From Janthinobacterium sp. (GTDB lineage Bacteria > Pseudomonadota > Gammaproteobacteria > Burkholderiales > Burkholderiaceae_D), in NCBI GenBank assembly GCA_025356595.1, contig JANXSQ010000040.1, forward strand, positions 1 to 40,254: a stretch of DNA of 40,254 nt, read 5' to 3'. The first letter of the stretch is position 1. Each line of letters starts with the position of its first letter. The notes beneath the pieces were generated by a model. The model worked only from the letters and a program-made list of their open reading frames with translations. It searched no databases and was not told where the DNA came from. This document shows, piece after piece, positions 1 to 8,214 of this stretch. The position numbers and the translations under genes are program-made.

Positions 1-24
1 CCGCGCGCGCCGTGGCGCGCGCGG
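1..24. repeat. GC-only inverted repeat at the window edge
   Basis: Positions 1-11 and 14-24 are exact reverse complements (11 bp each side of GT). For the minus-strand genes this lies 21 bp past the stop of the WcaF-like acetyltransferase, where an operon terminator would be expected. The T-run that would prove an intrinsic terminator would fall outside the window, so this is only a stem that could belong to one. Confidence 0.35.
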
Positions 25-44
25 CAGGTGGGGGAAGGCGCGCG

Positions 45-605
45 TCAGCGCGCCGGGACTATGGTGCGGCCGCGCTTGAGCACGGCCGGGTGGCCCGACC
101 ACACGGTCCAGGCCGGGCCAAGCGGACGCATGGCCACCGAGCGGGCGCCCAGCACGCAGCCGGCGGCGATCTCGACGCCGGGACCGACGAAGGCCTCGGC
201 GCACACCCATACATGCTCGTGCAGGGTGATCGGACGGGCGATCAGCTGGAAATGCGGCGAATCGATGTCGTGGCTGCCGGCGCACAGGTGGGCGCCCTGC
301 GACACCACGCTGTAGCTGCCGATGCTGATCGGCGCCATATTGTAGATATTGGCGCCGTCGGCGATGCCGACCCGGTCGCCGACCGTCAGTTGCCACGGCG
401 CCCAGATGCGCGCGCCGGCGTAGACATGGACATGCTGACCCAGCTTGGCGCCGAACAGGCGCAGCAACATGGCGCGCCAGGCGTGCAGCGGCCGCGGCGA
501 CGGCCGGAACAGCAGCAGCCAGACGACGTTCCACAGCGCCCGCCCAAGGCGGTTTTTCAGCGAGAACGAAGCCCCCGCCGTCGAGTCGACACCTTCGATG
601 ATCAT
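45..605 (-). CDS. WcaF-like sugar O-acetyltransferase (left-handed beta-helix)
   Basis: A 186-residue protein of the LbH acyltransferase family, closest in layout to WcaF, which puts acetyl groups from acetyl-CoA on colanic acid intermediates in the cytoplasm. A short N-terminal segment (about residues 22-52, including WNVVWLLLF) precedes hexapeptide turns such as VGDRVGIADGANI and ISIGSYSVVS (about 74-105). The motif GSHDIDSPHF contains the probable catalytic histidine H112, and the end carries the usual SGHPAVLKRGR stretch. I chose the ATG at 605 because it shares ATGA with the stop of the upstream glycosyltransferase; the longer frame to 932 is a shadow. It is the last visible gene of the exopolysaccharide locus. 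The family is clear; the sugar acetylated is unknown. Confidence 0.9.
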   Translation of the reverse strand: MIIEGVDSTAGASFSLKNRLGRALWNVVWLLLFRPSPRPLHAWRAMLLRLFGAKLGQHVHVYAGARIWAPWQLTVGDRVGIADGANIYNMAPISIGSYSVVSQGAHLCAGSHDIDSPHFQLIARPITLHEHVWVCAEAFVGPGVEIAAGCVLGARSVAMRPLGPAWTVWSGHPAVLKRGRTIVPAR

Positions 606-1756
606 GCCTGCGCCCCCTCGAAGGTGGCGATCAGGCTGTCCTTCATCGCCTGCACCGTGTAGCGCCGCTCGAACGTGGCGCCGGCGCGCTGCGCCATCGC
701 CGCGCGGCCGGCCGCGTCCAGCGCCAACCAGCGGCCCAGCGTCGCGCGCGTGCCCGCGACAGTATCCGGGGCGACGAAACCGGCGCCGTCGGCCTCGATC
801 TCGCGCCAGATGTTGACCTTGTCCGAAATCAGCACCGGCAAGCCGCAACCGAGCGCCTCGGCCACGGCGATGCCGAAGTTCTCCTGGTGCGAGGGCAGCA
901 CGAAGGCTTCGGCGGCGCAGAACGCGCCCCACTTCATGTCGCCGCGCAGCATGCCGGTCCAGCTGACGCGCCCGCTCATGCCGAGCGCCGCCGCCTGCGC
1001 CTGCAAGGCCGGCACCAGGCCGGTCTCGTCCGGTCCGGCCATCACCAGGTGCAGCTCCGGATCGCGCGCGGCCGCCTCGGCGAAGGCCTCGATCAGCAGG
1101 TCGCAGCCTTTCTTGACGTGGATGCGGCTGAGGAAGACGAACAGGCGCTTGCCCTCCAGCTCGGGATGGGCGGCCAGGAAGCCGGCGCGCAGCGCCTCGC
1201 GCCCGGTGGGCGCGCTGGCGGCGCCGTAGTTGACCACTAGGCCATTGGCCCGGTACAACCAGAACGACTGCGGCGCCAGCAGGCGCTCCTCCTCGCAGGT
1301 GAACAGCACCGCGCGGGCGTCGCGCAGCACGCGGTAATCACCCCACGGCCAGGTCAGCCACTTCTTCAGGTGCTTGAGCGGATAGGTGTGCTTGAACCAC
1401 GGATCGAGCATGCCGTGCGTGAAGACGAAGTACGGCACGCCCAGCTTGCGCAGCGCGCGCCAGGCGCCGAAGGAGTGGTACTGCCACAGGCCGTTGATGA
1501 CGACCACGTCGTACTCGCGCGCGTGGGCCATCAGCCAGGGCACCAGGCGCTTGTTGTAGCGGTAGCTGCTCAGCGAGGGGCCGATGGCGTGCGACTTGAG
1601 CGGGAAGTCGGCGAGGAAGCGCGCGTCCGGCGCGTCCAACGTCAGCACCTCGACCTGGTGGCCGGCCAGCACGGCTTGGCGGCCGTAGTTGCCCACGCCG
1701 GTCATCGGACCGCCGCCCTTCGGGTCGATCGAGGGCAGGATGTGCAGGATCTTCAT
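602..1756 (-). CDS. glycosyltransferase family 4 protein
   Basis: A 384-residue GT-B fold glycosyltransferase that would add one sugar to the lipid-linked repeat unit at the inner face of the membrane. The N-terminal acceptor domain starts MKILHILPSIDPKGGGP with the glycine-rich loop of GT4 enzymes. The C-terminal donor domain has FLSRIHVKKGCDLLIEAF and the EX7E motif in SHQENFGIAVAEALGCGLPV. The start at 1756 overlaps the stop of the preceding glycosyltransferase by ATGA, and its own stop overlaps the acetyltransferase start in the same way, so three genes are translationally linked. Donor and acceptor cannot be read from sequence. The longer open frame to 2071 is not coding. Confidence 0.92.
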   Translation of the reverse strand: MKILHILPSIDPKGGGPMTGVGNYGRQAVLAGHQVEVLTLDAPDARFLADFPLKSHAIGPSLSSYRYNKRLVPWLMAHAREYDVVVINGLWQYHSFGAWRALRKLGVPYFVFTHGMLDPWFKHTYPLKHLKKWLTWPWGDYRVLRDARAVLFTCEEERLLAPQSFWLYRANGLVVNYGAASAPTGREALRAGFLAAHPELEGKRLFVFLSRIHVKKGCDLLIEAFAEAAARDPELHLVMAGPDETGLVPALQAQAAALGMSGRVSWTGMLRGDMKWGAFCAAEAFVLPSHQENFGIAVAEALGCGLPVLISDKVNIWREIEADGAGFVAPDTVAGTRATLGRWLALDAAGRAAMAQRAGATFERRYTVQAMKDSLIATFEGAQA

Positions 1757-2940
1757 GCCGCGCCCCCTGCGACGCTGGCGGGGGCCGCTAGCACGCTGCG
1801 GTAGACCTCCAGATAGCCGTCGATGGCGGCGTCGGCGCCGAAGCCGGCCGCCCAAGCCCGGCCCTGCTCGCCGAGGGCGGTGCGCTGCGCCGGCTCCAGC
1901 GCCAGCAGCTCCGTCAGCGTCCGCGCAGCGGCGCCAGCCCAGGCGGCCAGGTCGTCGCGCGCGCCCAACGGCGCCACGTAGCGCGCGGCCGGGCCGGCCA
2001 CTTCGTTCATCGGCGCCGCGTCGGTGGTCAGCACCGGGCAGCCGCAGGCCTGCGCCTCCAGCAATGGCCAACCGAAACCCTCCGCGTTACTCGGAAACAG
2101 AAAGGCGCGCGCGTGCGAATAGGCCGCCTGCAGCGTCAGATTATCGAGACCCTGAAAGAACAGCACCTTGCCTTGTGCCGGCACTTGCTCCAGCGCGGCC
2201 TGCATCGCCGCGTTCGGCGGCGGCCCGACGCACCACAAGGGTAGCGGATCAGCAACGCTAGCGGCATAGCGGGCGTACAGGTGCAGCAGGCCGAGGCGGT
2301 TCTTGTACCAGCTGTTGCTGCCCAGGTTGAGCAACATGCCGCGCGCCTCCACCGGCAGGCCGGCCGCGGCGAGGATCTGTTGCGCCTGCTCGGGCGGCAG
2401 CGGCGCGTACGGGTAATTGAGGCCGTTGTAGACCCGCGCCGACGTCAGGGGGCGCACCGCGCTGCAGCGTTGCAGGTCGCTCTTGGTCGCCTCGGAGATC
2501 GAAATGAAATGGCGCGCCTGCTCGAAGCCGCGACGGATGTAGCGCTGATATATCCTGCCGGTGAACGAGGTGCGGTAACCCTCCAGTTCGCCCAACGCCG
2601 AGCGCAGCGCCAGCAGGTCGTGGCAGTGCACCACATGCGGCCGGTGCTTGACCAGCGGCGCCCACGGCCCCAGCGCCTGGTCGCACAACACGAACAGGGT
2701 GTCGGCGCTTTGCCGCACCAGCAACTGGCGCACGCGGCGCGGGAACAGCAGGTACTGGTCGACGTAGCCGGCCCATTTGGCGAGACGACCGCCGGCGAAA
2801 TGGCGGTGCAGCCGTGGCTCCGGCTCCCACATCAGCACTTGGTGGCCGCGCGCCTCATAGCCCTCCTTGAGCATTTCGGCGAACAGCTGCATGCTTCGGG
2901 ACTTCATAAAACGCGGATGGCAGAACAGGACAATTTTCAT
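1753..2940 (-). CDS. glycosyltransferase family 4 protein
   Basis: A 395-residue GT4-type glycosyltransferase. It begins MKIVLFCHPRFMKSRSMQLF and has a GT-B layout: an N-terminal acceptor half (to about residue 180), a middle NLGSNSWYKNRLGLL segment, and a C-terminal EX7E motif in FPSNAEGFGWPLLEAQACGCPV. This identifies a retaining, nucleotide-sugar-dependent enzyme acting in the cytoplasm, here in assembly of the exopolysaccharide repeat. A 45-bp gap separates it from the GT2 gene before it, and its stop overlaps the next start (ATGA). No good Shine-Dalgarno sequence is seen before the ATG, although the start is fixed by the conserved N-terminus. The sugar specificity is unknown. Confidence 0.92.
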   Translation of the reverse strand: MKIVLFCHPRFMKSRSMQLFAEMLKEGYEARGHQVLMWEPEPRLHRHFAGGRLAKWAGYVDQYLLFPRRVRQLLVRQSADTLFVLCDQALGPWAPLVKHRPHVVHCHDLLALRSALGELEGYRTSFTGRIYQRYIRRGFEQARHFISISEATKSDLQRCSAVRPLTSARVYNGLNYPYAPLPPEQAQQILAAAGLPVEARGMLLNLGSNSWYKNRLGLLHLYARYAASVADPLPLWCVGPPPNAAMQAALEQVPAQGKVLFFQGLDNLTLQAAYSHARAFLFPSNAEGFGWPLLEAQACGCPVLTTDAAPMNEVAGPAARYVAPLGARDDLAAWAGAAARTLTELLALEPAQRTALGEQGRAWAAGFGADAAIDGYLEVYRSVLAAPASVAGGAA

Positions 2941-2985
2941 GTATTAGCTTTTGAATGGTGACGCTTCGATGAGCGCGGCGCGGCG

Positions 2986-3831
2986 CTACTGGCCCGGGCG
3001 CGGCGCGCGCTGCTGTTGCAGTTCCTTCGTTTTCAGCACGATGAAATATTCGTAAATGCACTGCAGCAAGGTATAGCGAATGCCGGCCCAGCCGTCGAGA
3101 AAGGCGCGGCGGGCCAGCATCATATAGCAGAATTTGATAAAGGGGCGTCCCGGCAGACGGTAGAAAATCGCCTTCTGGTGCACCCGCCGCTCGTTGAAGT
3201 CGGCGCCGAAGAAGGCGGTTTTCCACGACGGCTGCATCACGCCGCCACCGACGATGAGCTCGGCCTCCATGCGCGAATACTGGTTGTGCTTGCTCAACCA
3301 GTGGTCCATCCCCTTGGAAAACGGAAAGTGGTTGAAAAAGCTACCCAGCTCGTGGGTGCGGCCGTCGACCACCAGCACCTCGTTGATCTCGCGCTCGTAG
3401 TGGACGCGCGCCGGGCGCACCAGGCGGATGAAGAACGGTGAGATCTGCGCGTGCTTGAGCCAGCGGTCCCACCAGTAGTCGCGCCGGCGGATGCGGCAGG
3501 CCGCGACATCGACGGGCGCCTGCGGGATGAAGGCGGCCATCTCGGCCACCAGCTCCGCCGGCACGCGCTCGTCGGCATCGAGGATCAGCAGCCAGTCGTG
3601 CTTGTAGACGATGTGCTTGAGACCGAAATTGCGCTGCGAGGAAAAACCGTCGAAGGCGCGCGCGGTGACGACGGCGCCGGCGCGCTCGGCCAGCTGGACC
3701 GTGTCGTCACTGCTGAAGGAGTCGAGCACGTGGACGTCGTCGGACCACGCCACCGAGGCGATGCAGCCGGCGATGTCGACCGTCTCGTTCTTGGTGAGGA
3801 TTAATACCGATACTGGCAAAGTCATATTCAC
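2986..3831 (-). CDS. glycosyltransferase family 2 protein (WaaE/Kdtx-like)
   Basis: A 281-residue GT-A fold, inverting glycosyltransferase. The first strand motif VSVLILTKNETVDIAGCI and the metal-binding DXD in LILDADERVP (about residue 90) are typical of the GT2 subgroup that includes WaaE, the LPS-core beta-glucosyltransferase. The stretch RRDYWWDRWLKH also fits that subgroup. Two starts are possible: GTG at 3831, with GAGGA four bases before it, and ATG at 3825; spacing favours the GTG. The stop of the upstream GT4 gene lies 7 bp before this start. In this setting it most likely adds a sugar to the exopolysaccharide unit rather than to LPS core. Confidence 0.9.
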   Translation of the reverse strand: MNMTLPVSVLILTKNETVDIAGCIASVAWSDDVHVLDSFSSDDTVQLAERAGAVVTARAFDGFSSQRNFGLKHIVYKHDWLLILDADERVPAELVAEMAAFIPQAPVDVAACRIRRRDYWWDRWLKHAQISPFFIRLVRPARVHYEREINEVLVVDGRTHELGSFFNHFPFSKGMDHWLSKHNQYSRMEAELIVGGGVMQPSWKTAFFGADFNERRVHQKAIFYRLPGRPFIKFCYMMLARRAFLDGWAGIRYTLLQCIYEYFIVLKTKELQQQRAPRPGQ

Positions 3832-3838
3832 AAAATCC

Positions 3839-5023
3839 TCAAAGGGGGCGGGCGCCGGCGACGCCCGGATGGCTCACTTCGGCGAAAATCGCCTGCATGC
3901 GCTCGCCGTAACTATCCCAGCCGCCCAGCCGGCGTACCCTGAGCAGCGCGGCGCGGCCCATGTCGTCGCGCAGCGCCGGCTCGTCGGCCAGCCGTTGCAG
4001 CTTGGCGGCGATGGCGGCGGGGTCGCGGATGGGTACGATGAAACCCTCTGCACCGTCGTCGAACAGGTCGGCGGCACCGGTGTTGGCCGTGCCGATCACC
4101 GGGCAGGCGCAGGCCATCGCTTGCGCCTGGACCATCGCCAAGCCCTCCTGCAGACTGGGCAGTACCATAACATGGCTGGCGCTCATGATCCGTTTCAGGC
4201 TCGGCTGCGGAACATGGCCGGCCAGCCTGACCCGCTCGTTCAACAGTCGCTTCTCCGCCAGCAGGCGCCGCATTTCCTCGGTCACGCTGCCAACCAAAGT
4301 CAGACGCTTGTTCGGGTGTTGCAGGCGGGCGAACGCATCGAGCAGGTCGAGCACGCCCTTTTGCACCGCGACACTGCCGACGAAGAGCACATCGAAGACA
4401 CCGCGCTCGGGTTCGGCAACAGGGCTGAAACGACTCAAATCGACGCCATACGGGGCCAGGCGGAGCTTGTCGCGCGCCACGCCCTTGGCCACGAAAGACT
4501 CGAGCACGAAGGTCGAGGGCACGGTGATCAGGTCGGCCTGGGCGTACTCTTCTTCCTCCCTGGCAATGACGCGGGGATCAATGCCGGCAAACGGCACGCC
4601 CCAGCGTTGATATTCCTCGCGCAGGATGTCGTCCTGGAAGGCGATGTGGGCCGAACCGCGGTCGCACACGTAGCGGGCGCCGCGCGATTGCGCCTTCTTG
4701 CCGCTGCGCAGGGCCGATCCGGACAGGCCGGAGAAGACGTCGCACTCGGGCAGGCGCGCCGCGACGTACGCGTCGAGGCTCTGCTTGTCGCGGTACTCCC
4801 ACTCGCGCGTGAAAGCGGCGCCGAACCAGCGCCGCATCGGCACGGCCATGTAGGGCGCGTGCAGCCACGGGAAGGGACGAATGCTGGTGGCCGGCAAACC
4901 CTCGTTGCGCAGCTTGAAGCGCGGATAGCCGGTGAAAATGGCGCTCAAGGCGCCGCGCCGCTCAAGCTGACGGGCCAGATCGAAGGTGTGAAACTTGCCG
5001 ATGGTGGAAAGGACGACCTTCAT
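3839..5023 (-). CDS. glycosyltransferase family 4 protein with EX7Q variant
   Basis: A 394-residue GT-B glycosyltransferase beginning MKVVLSTIGKFHTFDLARQL. Donor-domain landmarks are FVGSVAVQKGVLDLLDAF and LPSLQEGLAMVQAQAMACACPV. In the last, the usual EX7E pair reads E-x7-Q, so the second glutamate is replaced by glutamine; I have seen this in a subset of GT4 proteins and do not take it as loss of function. The ATG at 5023 has GAGG four bases upstream. The longer frame running to 6484 is a shadow of the flippase gene. It sits between the flippase and the GT2 gene, and would transfer one sugar in repeat-unit assembly. Its specificity is unknown. Confidence 0.9.
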   Translation of the reverse strand: MKVVLSTIGKFHTFDLARQLERRGALSAIFTGYPRFKLRNEGLPATSIRPFPWLHAPYMAVPMRRWFGAAFTREWEYRDKQSLDAYVAARLPECDVFSGLSGSALRSGKKAQSRGARYVCDRGSAHIAFQDDILREEYQRWGVPFAGIDPRVIAREEEEYAQADLITVPSTFVLESFVAKGVARDKLRLAPYGVDLSRFSPVAEPERGVFDVLFVGSVAVQKGVLDLLDAFARLQHPNKRLTLVGSVTEEMRRLLAEKRLLNERVRLAGHVPQPSLKRIMSASHVMVLPSLQEGLAMVQAQAMACACPVIGTANTGAADLFDDGAEGFIVPIRDPAAIAAKLQRLADEPALRDDMGRAALLRVRRLGGWDSYGERMQAIFAEVSHPGVAGARPL

Positions 5024-5073
5024 CGCGCCTCGCCCGCGGCGGGCGACGCCGGCGCGTATGTATATTTTTTCAT
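5020..5073 (-). CDS. possible 17-codon ORF overlapping the next start
   Basis: In the gap between the flippase and the GT4 gene an ORF starts with ATG at 5073 (MKKYTYAP...) and ends with TGA sharing ATGA with the glycosyltransferase start. It has no clear ribosome binding site, and in such GC-rich DNA an open frame of this length is cheap, so it may well be chance. It is listed because two other genes of this locus show the same arrangement with better signals. Confidence 0.15.
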   Translation of the reverse strand: MKKYTYAPASPAAGEAR

Positions 5074-5082
5074 GTCGTCTAT

Positions 5083-6447
5083 TTAATGCGTGAAGCGTTT
5101 GAACGGGGCGCCGACGATGGCTCGGGCGTAGCCGGGAAACTTGTCCCCGGCCACCGACAAGGCCGCGCCGATCGCGTAGAAGAGCATCGGAACTTCGGCT
5201 AGGATCATGGCCATGGCGGCACCATCGATGCCCAGCAGACGAATCAACAGCGCGCTGAGCAACAAGCCGCCAGCGGTCGAGGCGAGGAAGAACAGGGATA
5301 TCAACTGGTGCCGGTTGGTCGCCATCAACACCATGCTGCTGGTTTGCCAGAGGATGTTCAGGAAGGCCGCCAGCAGCAGCAAGGCCAGCAGCAAGGGGTC
5401 GGGCGCGAAGGCATGGCGCACCCAGGCACCAATGACCCAGATACCGCCGATCCCCAGGCAGACGGCGCCGGCCAGGCCGATCCAGAACGCCGCCATCGAG
5501 CCCTTGCGGTGCAGGCTGCGCACCAGCGTCATCGAGCCGGCGCCGTAGGCCGCCGAAATCTCCGGCCAGACCGCGTGATTGAGCAGGCTCACGGCTTGGA
5601 TCAGGAGCCGGGTCAGCGTACGGTAGGTGGAAAAGACGACGACGGCACTGGGCGCCAGGGTTAATCCGAGCACCAGGATCATGCCCTGGATGTTGAGTGC
5701 CTGACCGAGCGGGAAGGCCATGAAGGCCAGCGCCGGCTTGAACAGGCGACGCACCGTGGCGCGCCGTCCCGCCGCGCAGCCAAGGCGCAACCAAGGCAGC
5801 TCCCGCCGCAACGCCAGCCATTGGCAGGCGGTGCCGCCACAGCGGCCCAGCAGCAACGCGCAGGCGACCTGGACGACGCCCCCGCCGCAGGCCAGCGTGG
5901 CCACTGCCAGCAGCCACTCGGCCAGGCGCGTGGTATTGCTCAGCGTGGTGCCGTAGGCGTAGCGGCCGCTGGAACGGAAGCCGGCGTTGAGCACGCCCCC
6001 CTGCAAGCCCACCAGCACGTAAAGTATCAACACGAACATGGTCGCGGCCGCCTGCGCTGCGGGAATGTGCGGAAGGGCAAGCATGCTGCCCAGAGGTAGC
6101 GTCGAGAGCAGCAGCGCGGCAATTGCGGCGACCAGCAAGGACATGCCGCTGATGAGCAGCCAGACGCTTTGATACACCTCGAGCGCGCCGCTGCGGTCGT
6201 CCTGCGCCACGCGCATCGCCATGTCGTTGCCGGCGACGGTGGCGAAGCCGATGTCGCTCAGACCGAAATAGGCCGGTATCGCGCTCAGGATCAGCCACTC
6301 CCCGTACAGGTTGAGGCCCCAGAAATGCAGGAATACGGGGACGCTCAGCAGTTGCACGCCGATGCTCACCAGTTGTCCGTAGGCATTGGCGCCTACCCCC
6401 TTGAGCAGGCGCTGCTTGAAGGCTGCGGCGTCGAAGGCGGCGCTCAT
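5083..6447 (-). CDS. Wzx-type polysaccharide flippase (MOP superfamily)
   Basis: A 454-residue, very hydrophobic protein with about 12-14 membrane segments, in keeping with Wzx-like members of the MOP exporter superfamily that flip undecaprenyl-linked repeat units from the cytoplasmic to the periplasmic face. The N-terminal block GVGANAYGQLVSIGVQLLSV, followed by GLNLYGEWLILSAIPAYFGL, matches the usual start of polysaccharide biosynthesis proteins (amphipathic helix, first two membrane helices, YGEW/LS motif). I take ATG 6447; a GTG at 6456 in frame is also possible. It lies just after a terminator-like structure, so it may have its own transcription signal. The function as flippase is a family inference. 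Confidence 0.85.
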   Translation of the reverse strand: MSAAFDAAAFKQRLLKGVGANAYGQLVSIGVQLLSVPVFLHFWGLNLYGEWLILSAIPAYFGLSDIGFATVAGNDMAMRVAQDDRSGALEVYQSVWLLISGMSLLVAAIAALLLSTLPLGSMLALPHIPAAQAAATMFVLILYVLVGLQGGVLNAGFRSSGRYAYGTTLSNTTRLAEWLLAVATLACGGGVVQVACALLLGRCGGTACQWLALRRELPWLRLGCAAGRRATVRRLFKPALAFMAFPLGQALNIQGMILVLGLTLAPSAVVVFSTYRTLTRLLIQAVSLLNHAVWPEISAAYGAGSMTLVRSLHRKGSMAAFWIGLAGAVCLGIGGIWVIGAWVRHAFAPDPLLLALLLLAAFLNILWQTSSMVLMATNRHQLISLFFLASTAGGLLLSALLIRLLGIDGAAMAMILAEVPMLFYAIGAALSVAGDKFPGYARAIVGAPFKRFTH

Positions 6448-6520
6448 GCCGGCCACGCAGGAGCGGCGGCAGCTGCGCGGGCACAGTGTCTATGTGTAGT
6501 ATTCAAATTGACTCTCTGAT

Positions 6521-6564
6521 AAAAAACGACCGGCGGCGGGCGGATCGCCGCAGCGCTTGCTGCG
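6521..6564 (-). terminator. double-hairpin intrinsic terminator inside the eps locus
   Basis: On the minus strand, 24 bp past the stop of the Wzy-like gene, two hairpins follow each other. The first is CGCAGC-AAGC-GCTGCG (6564-6549). The second is GCGGCG with CGCCGC (6551-6546 and 6538-6533) around a 7-nt loop. A run of six T (6526-6521) starts six bases after the second stem. This is the layout of a Rho-independent terminator, with a slightly long stem-to-T distance. Confidence 0.6.
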
Positions 6565-6587
6565 CTGGCGTCCCTAACCCACGGGAA

Positions 6588-8213
6588 CTAGGCCGGACGG
6601 GGTGCCAACCTGGTCGGATACATCGCCAACAGCAACTTGGCCAGGTAGAACACGCAAAAATAGACAAACAGGGTCTGCAGCAGGCCTCGCGTCGCGGTAC
6701 TGACCATGTAGGGCAGCGACTCGCCCGATATACCATACTGGAAATAGCGGAACAGCTGCACCATCGCCGGTAGCGCCAGAAAAACCTTGCCGGTGGCGGT
6801 CTTGAACGTCAACAGGTCGAGCAGCGCGAACAGCAGCAGCACCATAAAGAAATACACTACAGGGAACAGCACGCCGAACAACGCCAGACCGTGAGCGAAC
6901 ACCGAGCCGGTCTTCCTGCCACCCAGCTCCAGTCCCCTGCTCAGATACACCATATAATCACCGATCGAGTAATTTATCTGCTCCTTGTTGACGGCGACCC
7001 CGACCGCCTTGAGCACAGGGTTCGGTATAAGCGCTAACACCATGTCGATGGTAATTCTTTGCAACTCCTGCTCCGCGCTGTCGGTCAGGGACGAGGTAAA
7101 GAAGAAGGCGTTGTCATGGAACTTGGTTTCGACGAAACGCGCCATCATCGGATTGGCTAGATAGGTCTCGTCGTACGCCTTGTGCTGCGACGCCAGCTTG
7201 GTACGCAGGCGATAGGCGGCGATGAGCTCGGGGCGCTGCAGCACGTCGAGAGTTTTCTTGACCATCTGCACCGGCGAGGCCTTGGCGGTGCCCACCCCGC
7301 TGCTCTGGCGCGCCACCACCATCGCCGTCGACAGATCCGACAACGGTCCTACCAGCGCGAACAGCATAGCGCCGACGACGCCCAGCTTGACGAGCTGCGC
7401 TGGCCTCACGACGATGGGCGTGCACATCAACCACAGCGTCATCACCAGCCCCATCGTCACCACACCCGTCAGCATGAGGCCGCGCGCATTGGCCGCCACC
7501 CCCAGCAGAACGACCATGCTCAGGTAAGCCGCCAGAAATAAATATTGGGTCTTCGCCTTGCAGTAGCCGGTGCCCTCCTCCTGCACGTACAGCGGGATCA
7601 GGAAGGGCGCGAAAATGAGAAAGCGGAAGCCGGCGATGAGTTTGCCGCCGACCTCTGCACCGCCGGTCAAGTGGGCAAGAAAACCGATGACGCCGAAAAT
7701 CCACACCATGCCGACCGAGGGAATGAGGTACAAGCCGGCGCGACGCAAGCCGCCGCGCAGCAGCGACGATTCACCGAATTGTAGTGCCGGCAGGAAGCGG
7801 TATAGCGCGTGCGCGCTCAAGGCGATGGCCTGGAACATGGCCAGGGTGGCGAAGGTGGCCACCGGCTGGCGCAGCGCGTAAGTGATCGGCGTCCATGCGC
7901 CGGACTGGCCCAGCAGAGCGCCAAGCTGTGTCGTGGTGCACAAACCGAGCAGGGAAAACGCCGACAGCGGGTGACTGGTCAGCGCCGTGGTCCAGCGCAG
8001 GTACAACAGTGTCGCCAGCGACGAGGCCGTCACCAGACAGGCGCTGGCGATGTTGTCGGTGTTGAAGTCGATGAACAACTGTGCCACGCAGGCGGCCAGG
8101 ACCAACAGGATGAGCGCCGAATTAATCGCGGAGGAACTGCTAAACACTGTCTGATTACGCATACTGGGCCACTCGGGTGAAGACTGATTGAACAACGGCG
8201 CTTGACTGACCAT
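6588..8213 (-). CDS. multi-spanning membrane protein, candidate Wzy-type polymerase
   Basis: A 541-residue integral membrane protein with about 11-13 hydrophobic segments (for example ALILLVLAACVAQLFI near the start). A long hydrophilic stretch between roughly residues 300 and 430 contains charged, non-membrane sequence (KTLDVLQRPELIAAYRL, ETKFHDNAFFF). Many membrane helices with one large loop late in the protein is the classical look of O-antigen/EPS polymerases (Wzy), which join repeat units in the periplasm. No other polymerase candidate exists among the neighbours, which include a flippase and chain-length regulator, so this role fits by elimination. I see no diagnostic motif. Its start lies one base past the stop of the upstream glycosyltransferase; an in-frame ATG at 8162 is an alternative start. 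Confidence 0.75.
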   Translation of the reverse strand: MVSQAPLFNQSSPEWPSMRNQTVFSSSSAINSALILLVLAACVAQLFIDFNTDNIASACLVTASSLATLLYLRWTTALTSHPLSAFSLLGLCTTTQLGALLGQSGAWTPITYALRQPVATFATLAMFQAIALSAHALYRFLPALQFGESSLLRGGLRRAGLYLIPSVGMVWIFGVIGFLAHLTGGAEVGGKLIAGFRFLIFAPFLIPLYVQEEGTGYCKAKTQYLFLAAYLSMVVLLGVAANARGLMLTGVVTMGLVMTLWLMCTPIVVRPAQLVKLGVVGAMLFALVGPLSDLSTAMVVARQSSGVGTAKASPVQMVKKTLDVLQRPELIAAYRLRTKLASQHKAYDETYLANPMMARFVETKFHDNAFFFTSSLTDSAEQELQRITIDMVLALIPNPVLKAVGVAVNKEQINYSIGDYMVYLSRGLELGGRKTGSVFAHGLALFGVLFPVVYFFMVLLLFALLDLLTFKTATGKVFLALPAMVQLFRYFQYGISGESLPYMVSTATRGLLQTLFVYFCVFYLAKLLLAMYPTRLAPRPA

Positions 8214-8214
8214 A

